Shown: positions 13,481 to 21,158, counted from the first letter of the stretch. The stretch is DNA of 22,029 nucleotides from UMGS1124 sp045541255 (GCA_045541255.1 JAZQIU010000052.1:1-22029), one strand, 5' to 3'. Notes: a model not told the origin generated them from the sequence alone. Program-made: numbers and translations.

Positions 13481-13499
13481 CATTATGTTATACTTTTTT
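13471..13499. terminator. Bidirectional terminator between the MraZ-like gene and ffh
   Basis: A perfect 12-base-pair stem (AAAAGTATAACA with TGTTATACTTTT) surrounds the loop TTA, with A residues on one side and T residues on the other. The stop codon of the MraZ-like gene lies inside the stem and the ffh stop sits at its far edge, so both convergent genes end on the same hairpin. Confidence 0.88.
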
Positions 13500-14805
13500 A
13501 AAATGGAAGTTTCATATTACCATTACTCATTTGTTTCATCATAACTTTCATTTGTTCAAACTGTTTTAACAAACGATTAATCTCTTCTACACTTCTTCCT
13601 GAACCTTTACTAATTCTTAATTTTCGAGAATTTTTTAATACTTCTGGATTCTTTCTTTCATATGGAGTCATAGAAAGAATTATTGCTTCTATATGTGCAA
13701 AATCTTTAGGATCAATACTAACATTATTAAGTCCCATTTTTCTAGCACCAGGAATCATTTTCAATAAATTTTCTAAAGGTCCTAGTTTTTTTATTTGCTT
13801 TAAATTAGTTAAGAAATCTTCTAAATCATATTTACCACGTTGCATCTTTTTAGCTAAATCTTTAGCTTCATCTTCATCAATTATATCTTCAACCTTTTCA
13901 GCAATGGATAAAATATCACCCATATCTAAAATTCTTTCTGCCATTCTTTCTGGATAAAATTCACTTAATCCATCCATCTTTTCGCTTGTACCTAAAAACT
14001 TAATTGGAATATTAGTTAAATGTCTAACTGATAAAGCAACTCCACCTTTTGTATTCCCATCCATCTTAGTTAATATTGCTCCAGTTAAAGGTAATTTTTC
14101 ATTAAAACCTTTAATAACATTAATAGCATCTTGTCCCATCATAGCATCTATTACTAATAAAATTTCATTAGGTTTAGCAAATTCATTAATACTAACTAAT
14201 TCATCCATAAGTTTTTCATCTATATGTAATCTACCAGCAGTATCTATAATTATATAATCATGACGATTCACTTTTGCATATTCTAAAGCATTTTTAACTA
14301 TATCTACCGGATTATTAGTTCCTTCATCATATACTACAATATTTAATTCCTTACCAATTGTTTTTAATTGGTCTATAGCAGCAGGTCTATAAACATCACA
14401 CGCTACTAACAATGGATTCTTTTTATATTTTTTCCTTAACATATTAGACAGTTTTCCAACAGTAGTAGTTTTACCACTACCTTGTAAACCAACCATCATA
14501 GCAATAGTAGGATTTTTAGAAGTTTCTAACGCAACATAATCAGTACCTAATAAACTAATTAATTCATCTTTAACTAATTTTATAAATAACTCATCTGGTT
14601 TTAAACTCTTACTAACTTCCATACCTAATGCTTTTTCTTTAACATTTCGTACAAATTCTTTAACTACTTCATAGTTAACATCAGCTTCTAAAAGAGCCAT
14701 TCTAATTTCTCTCATAGCATCGCTAATATTATCTTCAGTAATTTTTCCCATTCCTTTTATATTTTTTATTGCATTACTAATTCTATCTCCCATGTAATCA
14801 AACAT
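13498..14805 (-). CDS. ffh: Signal recognition particle protein Ffh
   Basis: Ffh is the SRP54 GTPase that binds signal sequences and, with FtsY, delivers ribosomes making membrane and secreted proteins to the translocon. From the chosen ATG it has 435 residues: helical N domain (about 1-85), G domain with GLQGSGKT (106-113), DVYRPAA (about 137-143), DTAGR (188-192) and TKMDG (246-250), and M domain (about 295-435) with the RNA-binding segment RISKGSGRSVEEIN. The longest frame starts at GTG 14814, but that GTG belongs to the AGGTG ribosome-binding site of the ATG at 14805 (MFDYMGDRI, the usual family start). In Bacillus ffh follows ylxM; here it is alone with its own promoter, though a ylxM homologue could lie elsewhere. 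Confidence 0.97.
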   Translation of the reverse strand: MFDYMGDRISNAIKNIKGMGKITEDNISDAMREIRMALLEADVNYEVVKEFVRNVKEKALGMEVSKSLKPDELFIKLVKDELISLLGTDYVALETSKNPTIAMMVGLQGSGKTTTVGKLSNMLRKKYKKNPLLVACDVYRPAAIDQLKTIGKELNIVVYDEGTNNPVDIVKNALEYAKVNRHDYIIIDTAGRLHIDEKLMDELVSINEFAKPNEILLVIDAMMGQDAINVIKGFNEKLPLTGAILTKMDGNTKGGVALSVRHLTNIPIKFLGTSEKMDGLSEFYPERMAERILDMGDILSIAEKVEDIIDEDEAKDLAKKMQRGKYDLEDFLTNLKQIKKLGPLENLLKMIPGARKMGLNNVSIDPKDFAHIEAIILSMTPYERKNPEVLKNSRKLRISKGSGRSVEEINRLLKQFEQMKVMMKQMSNGNMKLPF

Positions 14806-14823
14806 TTTTATCACCTAGTAAAT

Positions 14824-14853
14824 ATTATACAATAAAAGGTTCAAAAGAAACAA
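14824..14853 (-). promoter_or_regulatory. Promoter of ffh
   Basis: On the - strand, TTGTTT (14848-14853), 18 bases, then a perfect TATAAT (14824-14829), about 19 bases before the ffh start. Confidence 0.7.
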
Positions 14854-14883
14854 TACCACATAAGTTAAAATAAGATATTAATA

Positions 14884-14910
14884 AAACAAAAAAGTGATTA
14901 AAATCACTTT
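14884..14910 (-). terminator. Intrinsic terminator of spoIVB
   Basis: On the - strand the stem AAAGTGAT/ATCACTTT with loop TTTA is followed by more T residues. The spoIVB stop codon (14909-14911) overlaps the first arm of the stem. Confidence 0.85.
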
Positions 14911-15874
14911 ATTTTTCTCCCTCTTCTAACATTGTTGTTATAAATATCCCATAGCCAGTTGTAGGAGCATTTACAATAACATGAGTAACCGCTCCAAATA
15001 TTTTATTATTTTGTATTATTGGACTACCACTCATTCCTTGAACAACACCACCAGTTTTTTCAATTAATCTAGTATCAGTTATTTCAAATGTAATATTTTT
15101 TATCTTTCCACTTGTATTTATATTGGTAATATTTATACTAAATTCTTCTATTTTTTCACCAGTTAGTACAGTATATATAGTTGCTTCCCCTTCTTTTAAT
15201 TCATCAGGCTTACCAACTTCTAAAGTTTTTGTTGCAGGCAATTCATCCGTATATGTACCATATATACCTGAAATAGTATTTTTTAATACATTACCATAAA
15301 TATTATTTGAATAAAATTTTGCATTCTTAGTACCAGCAGAACCTACACTTGACCTATCTATACTAGTAACTAAACTTTCAAATATGGTTCCGCTCTTTAT
15401 TTCAACGCTTTTCATGCTATTACCTTCTATAATTTCATGTCCTAAAGCACCATATATTTTAGTCTCCGGATCAATATAAGTTAAAGTCCCAATACCACTT
15501 ATAGAATCTTTAACATATAATCCTGTTTTATATATACCTTCTTGATTTATTAAATTAAATTCTAATACCTTTTCTTTTTTATTCCTCAAAACTGTTATAT
15601 TAACCTTATTATCTATAACACTTTCCTCTATAGCATCTACCATTTCATCAACAGTATATACTTTTATATCATTTATTTTAGTTATAACATCACCTATTTT
15701 TAATTCACTAGTATTATACCTATTATTTATTTTATAAAAACCTATAACAATAATACCTTCATTATATACTTCAATACCTATATTATTACCACCTGGTATT
15801 ACATAATTAGAATACGCAAAAACATTTAATGGAAATAATAAAGATATAAGTATAATTAATAATCTTTTCTTCAT
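14909..15874 (-). CDS. spoIVB: SpoIVB serine peptidase (sporulation signalling)
   Basis: SpoIVB is made in the forespore, crosses into the intermembrane space and cleaves SpoIVFA, releasing activation of pro-sigma-K in the mother cell. From the chosen start it has 321 residues: an N-terminal signal/anchor segment (about 3-20), a PDZ-like domain (about 28-105) and the S55 peptidase domain. The catalytic triad can be read: His146 in GALGHE, Asp267 in ITDTRL and Ser282 in GMSGSPI, with the same 15-residue Asp-Ser spacing as in Bacillus. It is shorter than the Bacillus protein (about 426 residues), mainly before the PDZ domain. The longest frame starts at 15940, but GGTGGT four bases before the ATG at 15874 decides the start. 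CATAATA at 15884-15890 resembles a sigma-G -10 box, but no matching -35 exists. It follows xseB with a terminator between. Confidence 0.93.
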   Translation of the reverse strand: MKKRLLIILISLLFPLNVFAYSNYVIPGGNNIGIEVYNEGIIVIGFYKINNRYNTSELKIGDVITKINDIKVYTVDEMVDAIEESVIDNKVNITVLRNKKEKVLEFNLINQEGIYKTGLYVKDSISGIGTLTYIDPETKIYGALGHEIIEGNSMKSVEIKSGTIFESLVTSIDRSSVGSAGTKNAKFYSNNIYGNVLKNTISGIYGTYTDELPATKTLEVGKPDELKEGEATIYTVLTGEKIEEFSINITNINTSGKIKNITFEITDTRLIEKTGGVVQGMSGSPIIQNNKIFGAVTHVIVNAPTTGYGIFITTMLEEGEK

Positions 15875-15904
15875 TAATACCACCATTATTATTATGGCAA
15901 AAAA

Positions 15905-15937
15905 AAACAAATAAAAAATAACCAATTTATGGTTATT
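15905..15937 (-). terminator. Intrinsic terminator after xseB
   Basis: On the - strand, the stem AATAACCA/TGGTTATT with loop TAAAT is followed by two T-rich runs. The xseB stop (15933-15935) lies inside the first arm of the stem. Confidence 0.85.
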
Positions 15938-16151
15938 CACTTACAACAAAATCATTTAAATTACCATTTTCATCCAATATTTTATTAACTGATTCTGTTG
16001 CTTTATTTAATTTATCACTACAAACTTTTATCATTTTCATTGCTTCACTATATTTTTCAATACTAGTTTCTAAATCAACATTACCACTTTCTAAATCTTT
16101 AACAATTTTTTCAATATCAACTAGTAATTCATCAAATTTCTTTTCTTCCAT
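15933..16151 (-). CDS. xseB: Exonuclease VII small subunit
   Basis: XseB is the small subunit of the single-strand-specific exonuclease VII; several copies coil around each XseA. The 72 residues form the usual two-helix coiled coil, with the family block LESGNVDLETSIEKYSEAM (about 20-38). Its ATG overlaps the xseA stop by one base (TAATG), so translation is coupled. The length is normal. A terminator overlaps its stop, separating it from spoIVB. Confidence 0.95.
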   Translation of the reverse strand: MEEKKFDELLVDIEKIVKDLESGNVDLETSIEKYSEAMKMIKVCSDKLNKATESVNKILDENGNLNDFVVSE

Positions 16152-17416
16152 TATTCTTTACACCCTTCTACAATCGCATCTATAGTACCCTTATGCAATT
16201 TTATATTTATTTTATCATTTACTTTAACTTCTTTTATATCCTTAATCGCTTTTCCATTTTTATTAACAACACTATATCCTTTACTTAAAACACTTAATGG
16301 ATTTAATAAATTTAGTTTATTTAATAACATTTCATAAGTATTATTAAACTGATTTATTAAAGTATCGGGATTATTTAACGTATAATTAGACTTTATATTA
16401 TCAAATCTTTTAACTCTTATTTCAATTGTATGTTTAATTTTGCTATTTAAATCATTAAATAAATTATCTAATTTTTGTTCTTTTATTTCAAATGTTGCTA
16501 AAGGATTAGTAAGTACATAACTTTTCCTATAAGTTTCTAACTTTTTATTATTTATCTCCAATATATTTTGAATATCTTTATTCAATCTTATATCTAATTG
16601 ATTTAAAAAATTTCTTACATCAACAATATTCGGAACAGCCATTTCAGCAGCACCTGTAGGTGTTGGCGCTCTTAAATCAGCAACAAAATCACTTATTGTA
16701 AAATCTATTTCATGTCCTACAGCAGATATAATTGGAGTACGCGCAGCAAATATCGCTCTTGCTACAATTTCTTCATTAAAACTCCATAAATCTTCTATAG
16801 AGCCTCCACCCCTACCAACTATTAAAACATCCAAATCATAATCATCTGCTCTTCTTATTTGTTCAACTATATCATTAGCGGCTAATTCACCTTGAACTAA
16901 AGCAGGAAATAGTATTGTTTCAACACTTGGAAATCTTCTTTTTATAGTACTTAAAATATCTCTTATTGCAGCTCCTGTAGGAGCAGTAACTATACCAATT
17001 CTAGTAGGAAACTTAGGTATTTCTTTTTTATATATCGGATCAAATAATCCCTCTGCGCTTAACTTTTTCTTTAATTCTTCAAACTTTAAATATAAATTAC
17101 CTACGCCATCTTCTTGCATCTCATTAATATATATTTGATACCCACCATTAGGTTCATATACACTAACTCTACCAACTACTAAAACTTTCATACCATCTTT
17201 TGGTACAAAATTTAACTTTGATGCACTACTAGAAAACATAACAGCATTTATTCGACTACCTTCATCTTTTAAAGTAAAATATAAATGACCTCTAGTATGA
17301 CCTTTAAAATTAGATATCTCTCCCTTTAAAAACAAAGTTTGTATATTAGGATCAGTATCAAACTTATTCTTAAGATATTTATTTAAAGTTGTTACAGTTA
17401 TATATCTTCTTTCCAT
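16151..17416 (-). CDS. xseA: Exonuclease VII large subunit
   Basis: XseA is the catalytic subunit of exonuclease VII, which degrades single-stranded DNA from both ends into short oligonucleotides in repair. The 421 residues hold an N-terminal OB fold (about 5-105, with GEISNFKGHTRGHLYFTLKD), the catalytic domain (about 125-255, with RIGIVTAPTGAAIRDI, VGRGGGSIEDLWSFN and SAVGHEIDFTISDF), a long coiled coil (about 265-370) and the C-terminal segment LNPLSVLSKGYSVV that supports XseB binding. GGAG lies five bases before the ATG. A hairpin terminator lies in the 37-base gap to nusB, so xseA may depend on read-through or an unseen promoter. Confidence 0.96.
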   Translation of the reverse strand: MERRYITVTTLNKYLKNKFDTDPNIQTLFLKGEISNFKGHTRGHLYFTLKDEGSRINAVMFSSSASKLNFVPKDGMKVLVVGRVSVYEPNGGYQIYINEMQEDGVGNLYLKFEELKKKLSAEGLFDPIYKKEIPKFPTRIGIVTAPTGAAIRDILSTIKRRFPSVETILFPALVQGELAANDIVEQIRRADDYDLDVLIVGRGGGSIEDLWSFNEEIVARAIFAARTPIISAVGHEIDFTISDFVADLRAPTPTGAAEMAVPNIVDVRNFLNQLDIRLNKDIQNILEINNKKLETYRKSYVLTNPLATFEIKEQKLDNLFNDLNSKIKHTIEIRVKRFDNIKSNYTLNNPDTLINQFNNTYEMLLNKLNLLNPLSVLSKGYSVVNKNGKAIKDIKEVKVNDKINIKLHKGTIDAIVEGCKE

Positions 17417-17426
17417 ATCTTCTCCA

Positions 17427-17456
17427 TTTTAAAAATAATATAGACAACCTATATTA
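17427..17456 (-). terminator. Hairpin terminator between nusB and xseA
   Basis: On the - strand, the stem TAATATAG/CTATATTA with loop GTTGT is followed by TTTTT. The nusB stop codon is part of the stem, and the tail ends just before the xseA ribosome-binding site. It may be a partial terminator that sets the nusB:xseA ratio. Confidence 0.7.
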
Positions 17457-17849
17457 TTCATTAACTATTTTATCTAAAACAGCATTGATCATTTTTCTAA
17501 CATTTTCATCACTATATTTCTTTGCTAATTCTATAGCTTCATTAATAGCAACTATCTTAGGAGTATCTGTATAAAGAATTTCATAAATAGACATTCTTAA
17601 AATCGTAGCTCCTAAATTATCTAATCTATCTATAGTCCAATCAGTTAAATAACTATTAGCTTTTTCATCTAATTCATTACGTTTTTCTATTACTCCATTA
17701 ACTAACTCATTAACAAAATCACTCGAAATATTAATGTTTTCTTTTATAATATCTTCAACTTTATAATCAAATTTATTTTTATTATACATTTCTATTTGAT
17801 ATAAAATTGTCATAATTTTTTCTCTTAATTCACTTCTACTTACTGACAT
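17454..17849 (-). CDS. nusB: Transcription antitermination factor NusB
   Basis: NusB pairs with NusE (S10) on boxA RNA to prevent premature termination, chiefly on rRNA operons. The 131 residues are all helical with the family blocks SRSELREKIMTILYQIEMY (about 4-22), LTDWTIDRLDNLGATILRMS (about 67-86) and IVAINEAIELAKKY (about 98-111), ending KMINAVLDKIVNE. Length is typical. AGGTGAA precedes the ATG, and an extended -10 promoter lies just upstream. In Bacillus nusB also precedes xseA and xseB, with folD between them; folD is absent here. Confidence 0.94.
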   Translation of the reverse strand: MSVSRSELREKIMTILYQIEMYNKNKFDYKVEDIIKENINISSDFVNELVNGVIEKRNELDEKANSYLTDWTIDRLDNLGATILRMSIYEILYTDTPKIVAINEAIELAKKYSDENVRKMINAVLDKIVNE

Positions 17850-17867
17850 TTCTCTTCACCTAAACTT

Positions 17868-17876
17868 ATTATATCA
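17868..17876 (-). promoter_or_regulatory. Extended -10 promoter of nusB
   Basis: On the - strand, TGA followed directly by a perfect TATAAT, about 18 bases before the nusB ATG. No good -35 is seen 17 bases upstream, where the sequence is the end of nth. Confidence 0.55.
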
Positions 17877-17884
17877 TACTTAAC

Positions 17885-18511
17885 TTATTTATTCATAGTT
17901 TTATAATAAATACATTTATCTTTAAATAAACATTTATAACATAAAGGACTTTGACTTTTACAAATATATCTACCAAATAATACTAATTGGTGATGTGTTC
18001 TACTCCATTTTGACTCAGGCAACTTTTTCATCAACTTTTTTTCTACTTGAAATACTGTATCAATATCATATGCAAGTCCAAGTCTTTTACTAACTCTATC
18101 TACATGAGTATCTACAGCAATAGCTGGTACATTATATATATTGGATAACACTACATTAGTTGTCTTTCTACCTACTCCAGGTAAGTTTTCTAAATATTCT
18201 CTATTGTTTGGAACACTACCATTAAAATCTTTAACTAAAGATTTTGCAATATTAATTAAATATAAACTTTTCTTTTTATAATTACCACAACTATATATTA
18301 TTGTTTCTATATCTTTTATATCAGCTTCCGCTAAACTTTTTATATCATATTTTTTAAACAAAACCGAAGTAACTTTATTTACTCTTGCATCAGTACATTG
18401 TGCTGATAAAACTGTTGCAATTAACAATTCATAATCTTTATTATACTCTAATTCACAACGAGGATTAGGAATCATTATATCTAATTTTTCTAACAATTCA
18501 TTAGTTTTCAT
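17885..18511 (-). CDS. nth: Endonuclease III (base-excision repair glycosylase/AP lyase)
   Basis: Nth removes oxidised pyrimidines and nicks the abasic site. The 208 residues carry the helix-hairpin-helix LPGVGRKTTNVV with catalytic Lys116, the catalytic Asp138 in VDTHVDRV, and a [4Fe-4S] cluster motif C-x6-C-x2-C-x5-C (Cys184, 191, 194, 200). The length matches the family. The start overlaps the end of dnaD by 11 bases, with GGTTAG as a weak ribosome-binding site within dnaD, so translation is coupled. The dnaD-nth pair is also adjacent in Bacillus. Confidence 0.96.
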   Translation of the reverse strand: MKTNELLEKLDIMIPNPRCELEYNKDYELLIATVLSAQCTDARVNKVTSVLFKKYDIKSLAEADIKDIETIIYSCGNYKKKSLYLINIAKSLVKDFNGSVPNNREYLENLPGVGRKTTNVVLSNIYNVPAIAVDTHVDRVSKRLGLAYDIDTVFQVEKKLMKKLPESKWSRTHHQLVLFGRYICKSQSPLCYKCLFKDKCIYYKTMNK

Positions 18512-19145
18512 CTAACCAATTATATTCAAAGAAGAAATTATCTTTATTTTCTTCCTTTTCCTCTCTCTTAAATCTATTATTTATAACATCTTCAACAGTT
18601 TTATACCCTTTTTTAGTCCATTCATAAATAATTTTATCAATATATCTTAAATTGCTAACCCCATTATATGTAGCTTCTTTTAATGCTTCCTTGATTAATT
18701 CTTCATTCATACCACTATTTATCCAAGCATTAATAAATTCATATTCCATAGGAGATAATGGTCTTCCAAATTCCGACTCAAACAACTCAAATATATTTTT
18801 TTCAGTAGTTTTAATTACTTTTTTATTTATATTAGAAGCAGCAATTTTATAAATACCTTCTAAAGATATTTCTTCACTAACTCTATCTCCGTCCTTACTA
18901 ATATTAGTACTTATTAATCCTTTAGATGTCAAACTACTAAATGATGCCATAATTTCATTTCTATCTAAACTAGTAATTTGATTAATTAAATTTAAATCTA
19001 ATTCTGGATGTTCTTGATTAGTTAAGTATATTAATAGTAATGTTTCATTTATATCCAAATTATTTTCTTTTATTATTTTAAATAAAAATGGTCTAATTAT
19101 ATAATCTTTATTTTTAATAATATTATAAATTACTTCATTACTCAT
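18501..19145 (-). CDS. dnaD: Replication initiation protein DnaD
   Basis: DnaD is a primosome protein that remodels origin DNA with DnaA and DnaB and helps load the helicase in low-GC Gram-positives. The 214 residues comprise an N-terminal winged helix (about 1-100) and the DnaD domain (about 112-185, with FELFESEFGRPLSPMEYEFI and SNLRYIDKIIYEWTKKG, which includes the YxxxIxxxW-type helix of the family), then an acidic tail ending FEYNWLDEN. AGGTG precedes the ATG. It lies eight bases after cca and overlaps nth, so cca-dnaD-nth is one transcript. Confidence 0.94.
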   Translation of the reverse strand: MSNEVIYNIIKNKDYIIRPFLFKIIKENNLDINETLLLIYLTNQEHPELDLNLINQITSLDRNEIMASFSSLTSKGLISTNISKDGDRVSEEISLEGIYKIAASNINKKVIKTTEKNIFELFESEFGRPLSPMEYEFINAWINSGMNEELIKEALKEATYNGVSNLRYIDKIIYEWTKKGYKTVEDVINNRFKREEKEENKDNFFFEYNWLDEN

Positions 19146-19153
19146 TACTACAC

Positions 19154-20227
19154 CTACTTTCTAATAAATTTAGCTATATCTTTACTATTATTTTTAACTT
19201 TACCACTTAAAATATTTGTCTCTAACTCTTTATAAATATCATTAACCCCATTATAACAATTATTATTTAATTTAACTATACTTTCTATAGTTATTTTTAT
19301 ATCTTTTCTAGATTTTATAGGAAGATTTTTATAACTTCTATTAATATCTACAGAATCTATTCCTAATATCTCACCTGCAATAGAATTAACATATAAACCA
19401 TAATTATATAAAGTATGATTATTTACTTTTCCAATACACAAAACCTCTCTAATACTTTCTATAATTTCTTTTTCATTCTTCGTTAATTGATACTTATCAC
19501 TAAACTTTATTTGAGCATACATTCCAAATATATCTTTACAATTAATTATATTATCATATTCTATTCCTAAAACGCTACATAAATTTAATTGTTTTATCAA
19601 ATTCAACCCTTTTATTCTATTATTACTTGATAAAATTTTATCTAATTCTCCTTTTTTTCTAAAATAACTAATATCTTCTATTAGAACTTTATTACTTTCA
19701 ATAAATCTAATTATTTCATCATCTATTTCAAAATCATATATAATCGAAAACCTTATTGCACGTAACATCCTTAAAGGATCTTCACTCAATCTAATTTTAG
19801 TACTTCCTATACATTTTATTTTTTTATTACCTAAATCTTTTAAACCATTATAATAATCAATTATTTCTTCATTAGAATTAATAACCAAACTATTTATAGT
19901 AAAATCTCTTCTTTTTAAATCAGTTTTCAAATCATTAACATAATTTACACTTTTTGGAGTATGATTCTTATAATCACTTTCAATTCTAAATGTTGTTATA
20001 TCAATGTTATACTTTTTTGTTTTTATATTAACACTACCATATTCATCTTTAGTAGATCTATCTAAATTAAATATTTCAATAACATTTTTAGGTAAAGCAT
20101 TAGTACAAATATCTACATCACTGCTATCTTTACCAAGAAGTTTATCTCTAACATATCCTCCAACTATAAATGCTGAATAACCATTTTTTTCTAATTTTTT
20201 TAATATTTTTAAAATAATTTTATCCAT
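19154..20227 (-). CDS. cca: CCA-adding tRNA nucleotidyltransferase
   Basis: This enzyme adds or repairs the 3' CCA of tRNAs without a template. The 357 residues hold the class II nucleotidyltransferase head with VGGYVRDKLLG (22-32), the metal-binding Asp37 and Asp39 in SDVDI, RRDFTINSL (106-114) and EDPLRMLRAIRF (149-160), then a helical neck and body. The body and tail are short and divergent for the family. All six tRNA genes in the window encode CCA, so here the role is probably repair or maturation of a few tRNAs. GGAAGGA precedes the start. It is nine bases from the CmpB-like gene upstream. Whether it adds all three bases or only part cannot be told from sequence alone. Confidence 0.93.
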   Translation of the reverse strand: MDKIILKILKKLEKNGYSAFIVGGYVRDKLLGKDSSDVDICTNALPKNVIEIFNLDRSTKDEYGSVNIKTKKYNIDITTFRIESDYKNHTPKSVNYVNDLKTDLKRRDFTINSLVINSNEEIIDYYNGLKDLGNKKIKCIGSTKIRLSEDPLRMLRAIRFSIIYDFEIDDEIIRFIESNKVLIEDISYFRKKGELDKILSSNNRIKGLNLIKQLNLCSVLGIEYDNIINCKDIFGMYAQIKFSDKYQLTKNEKEIIESIREVLCIGKVNNHTLYNYGLYVNSIAGEILGIDSVDINRSYKNLPIKSRKDIKITIESIVKLNNNCYNGVNDIYKELETNILSGKVKNNSKDIAKFIRK

Positions 20228-20236
20228 ATGTCCTTC

Positions 20237-20749
20237 CTAATATCTAAATATAAAAGTTATTATACAATCTATTACAAATATTACTAAAAATACTGAAGTT
20301 ATAATTTTAGAACTTTTTTTATATTTATCAATAAACTTTATTAAAAATGGTTCAATAAAATACATTAATCCAATAGTTCCTATCGCAAAAGTAAAAACAG
20401 ATCTAAAGCATACATATCCACCAATATTTAAAAATAATCCAGTATAATCCCACCAAACTCTTTCATACATAGCATACATTACATATCCTGTAATATATTC
20501 TACAATACCAGTAATTAACATTGATAATATAAATACTAGTATAGGATACTTTTTAATTTTTTTTAAAGTTAACATTAATATAACTGCACCACTACCATAT
20601 ACCGGTAAATAAGGCCCATAAAAGAAACCTCTATTAGTTATTGTATTCTCAGTTATAAAATAAAATATTTCTTCATAAATCCAACCAATTAAGGAACCAA
20701 TTAAAAATATTAAAATCCAATAAATCATTTTTTCTTTTTTACTACTCAT
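20237..20749 (-). CDS. CmpB-like multi-pass membrane protein (putative ABC permease family)
   Basis: From the chosen start this is a 170-residue protein with about four to five transmembrane segments. It shows the pattern of the family often annotated as putative ABC transporter permease (ABC_trans_CmpB): an early LIGSLIGWIYEEI, then NRGFFYGPYLPVYGSGAV (about 39-56), YERVWWDYTG (about 94-103) and CFRSVFTFA. The biochemical role of the family is not established, and no ATPase partner adjoins it apart from the bacteriocin exporter. The longest frame opens at 20809 without a ribosome-binding site. GGTG (20756-20759) and a TATAAT box favour the ATG at 20749. It is cotranscribed with cca. Lying just after the bacteriocin genes, it could act in immunity, but a terminator and a new promoter separate them. 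Confidence 0.82.
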   Translation of the reverse strand: MSSKKEKMIYWILIFLIGSLIGWIYEEIFYFITENTITNRGFFYGPYLPVYGSGAVILMLTLKKIKKYPILVFILSMLITGIVEYITGYVMYAMYERVWWDYTGLFLNIGGYVCFRSVFTFAIGTIGLMYFIEPFLIKFIDKYKKSSKIITSVFLVIFVIDCIITFIFRY

Positions 20750-20765
20750 ATATAACACCATAATA

Positions 20766-20771
20766 ATTATA
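20766..20771 (-). promoter_or_regulatory. -10 box upstream of the CmpB-like gene
   Basis: On the - strand a perfect TATAAT, 17 bases before the chosen start. No good -35 is visible, so this is a moderate call. It would drive the CmpB-cca-dnaD-nth operon. Confidence 0.45.
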
Positions 20772-20810
20772 CAACATATAGAACATATAAAATATAAATT
20801 ATAAATCATT

Positions 20811-21017
20811 TTACAAAAAAATTACAATAAAAAGAGAATATATAACATATTCTCTTTTAACATGTTCTATTATTTTTTTATAATTTATAGCACTACCAAT
20901 ATTTCGCCCTAACTCTAAAAAAATTGTTAATACTCTAACTACACTATTCCAAAAACTTCCTGATGATAAACTACTAGCACCACCTATAATACAAACTAAT
21001 TCATTATCACTCATCAT
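20811..21017 (-). CDS. Double-glycine bacteriocin precursor, peptide B
   Basis: The 68-residue product (67 if the second of two adjacent ATG codons is used) begins MSDNELVCIIGGA, a typical double-glycine leader (EL..I.GG) cut by exporters with a C39 peptidase domain. The predicted mature part, from ASSLSSGSFW, is amphipathic and includes LELGRNIGSA, a GxxxG motif of the kind that holds class IIb two-peptide bacteriocins together. The start codons overlap the TGA stop of peptide A (ATGATGA) with no Shine-Dalgarno, so translation is coupled. The last 15 or so residues (KREYVIYSLFIVIFL) are encoded by the transcription terminator hairpin itself, so the true C-terminus deserves a check. Activity and target are unknown. 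Confidence 0.72.
   Translation of the reverse strand: MMSDNELVCIIGGASSLSSGSFWNSVVRVLTIFLELGRNIGSAINYKKIIEHVKREYVIYSLFIVIFL
20815..20858 (-). terminator. Terminator inside the 3' end of peptide B
   Basis: On the - strand, a perfect 12-base-pair stem (AAAAGAGAATAT with ATATTCTCTTTT) and a five-base loop is followed by T-rich sequence. It lies wholly inside the reading frame of peptide B, which closes at 20811. Confidence 0.88.
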
Positions 21018-21157
21018 TTATTACAGGCTAAAGGACGTAGAAAACCATCTATAACTCCAACAATAAAACTACCTAATGCAACCAAAATTACTCCTAAACC
21101 AATTTTTTTAGTAGTAGCTCCACCAACAATATTCATAAGTTCATTATTTTCTAACAT
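21014..21157 (-). CDS. Double-glycine bacteriocin precursor, peptide A
   Basis: The 47-residue precursor MLENNELMNIVGGA... has a double-glycine leader (13 residues) and a mature part of 34 residues: a short basic start (ATTKK) and a strongly hydrophobic, Gly-rich helix containing GVIDG (GxxxG) and ending in a single Cys near the C-terminus. The leader aligns with that of peptide B (NEL..I.GGA). The longest frame starts at 21211, but AGGAG about ten bases before the ATG at 21157, inside the end of the transporter gene, decides the start. One base separates it from the transporter stop. The stop is TGA and overlaps the start of peptide B. It is inferred to be one half of a two-peptide, pore-forming bacteriocin. 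Confidence 0.75.
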   Translation of the reverse strand: MLENNELMNIVGGATTKKIGLGVILVALGSFIVGVIDGFLRPLACNK

Positions 21158-21158
21158 A

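Noticed and set aside
15884..15890. Sigma-G promoter for spoIVB (CATAATA)
   Set aside because: The -10-like match stands in simple AT repeats, and the nearest -35-like sequence is about 22 bases away, outside the allowed spacing. It is mentioned only as a possibility in the gene entry.
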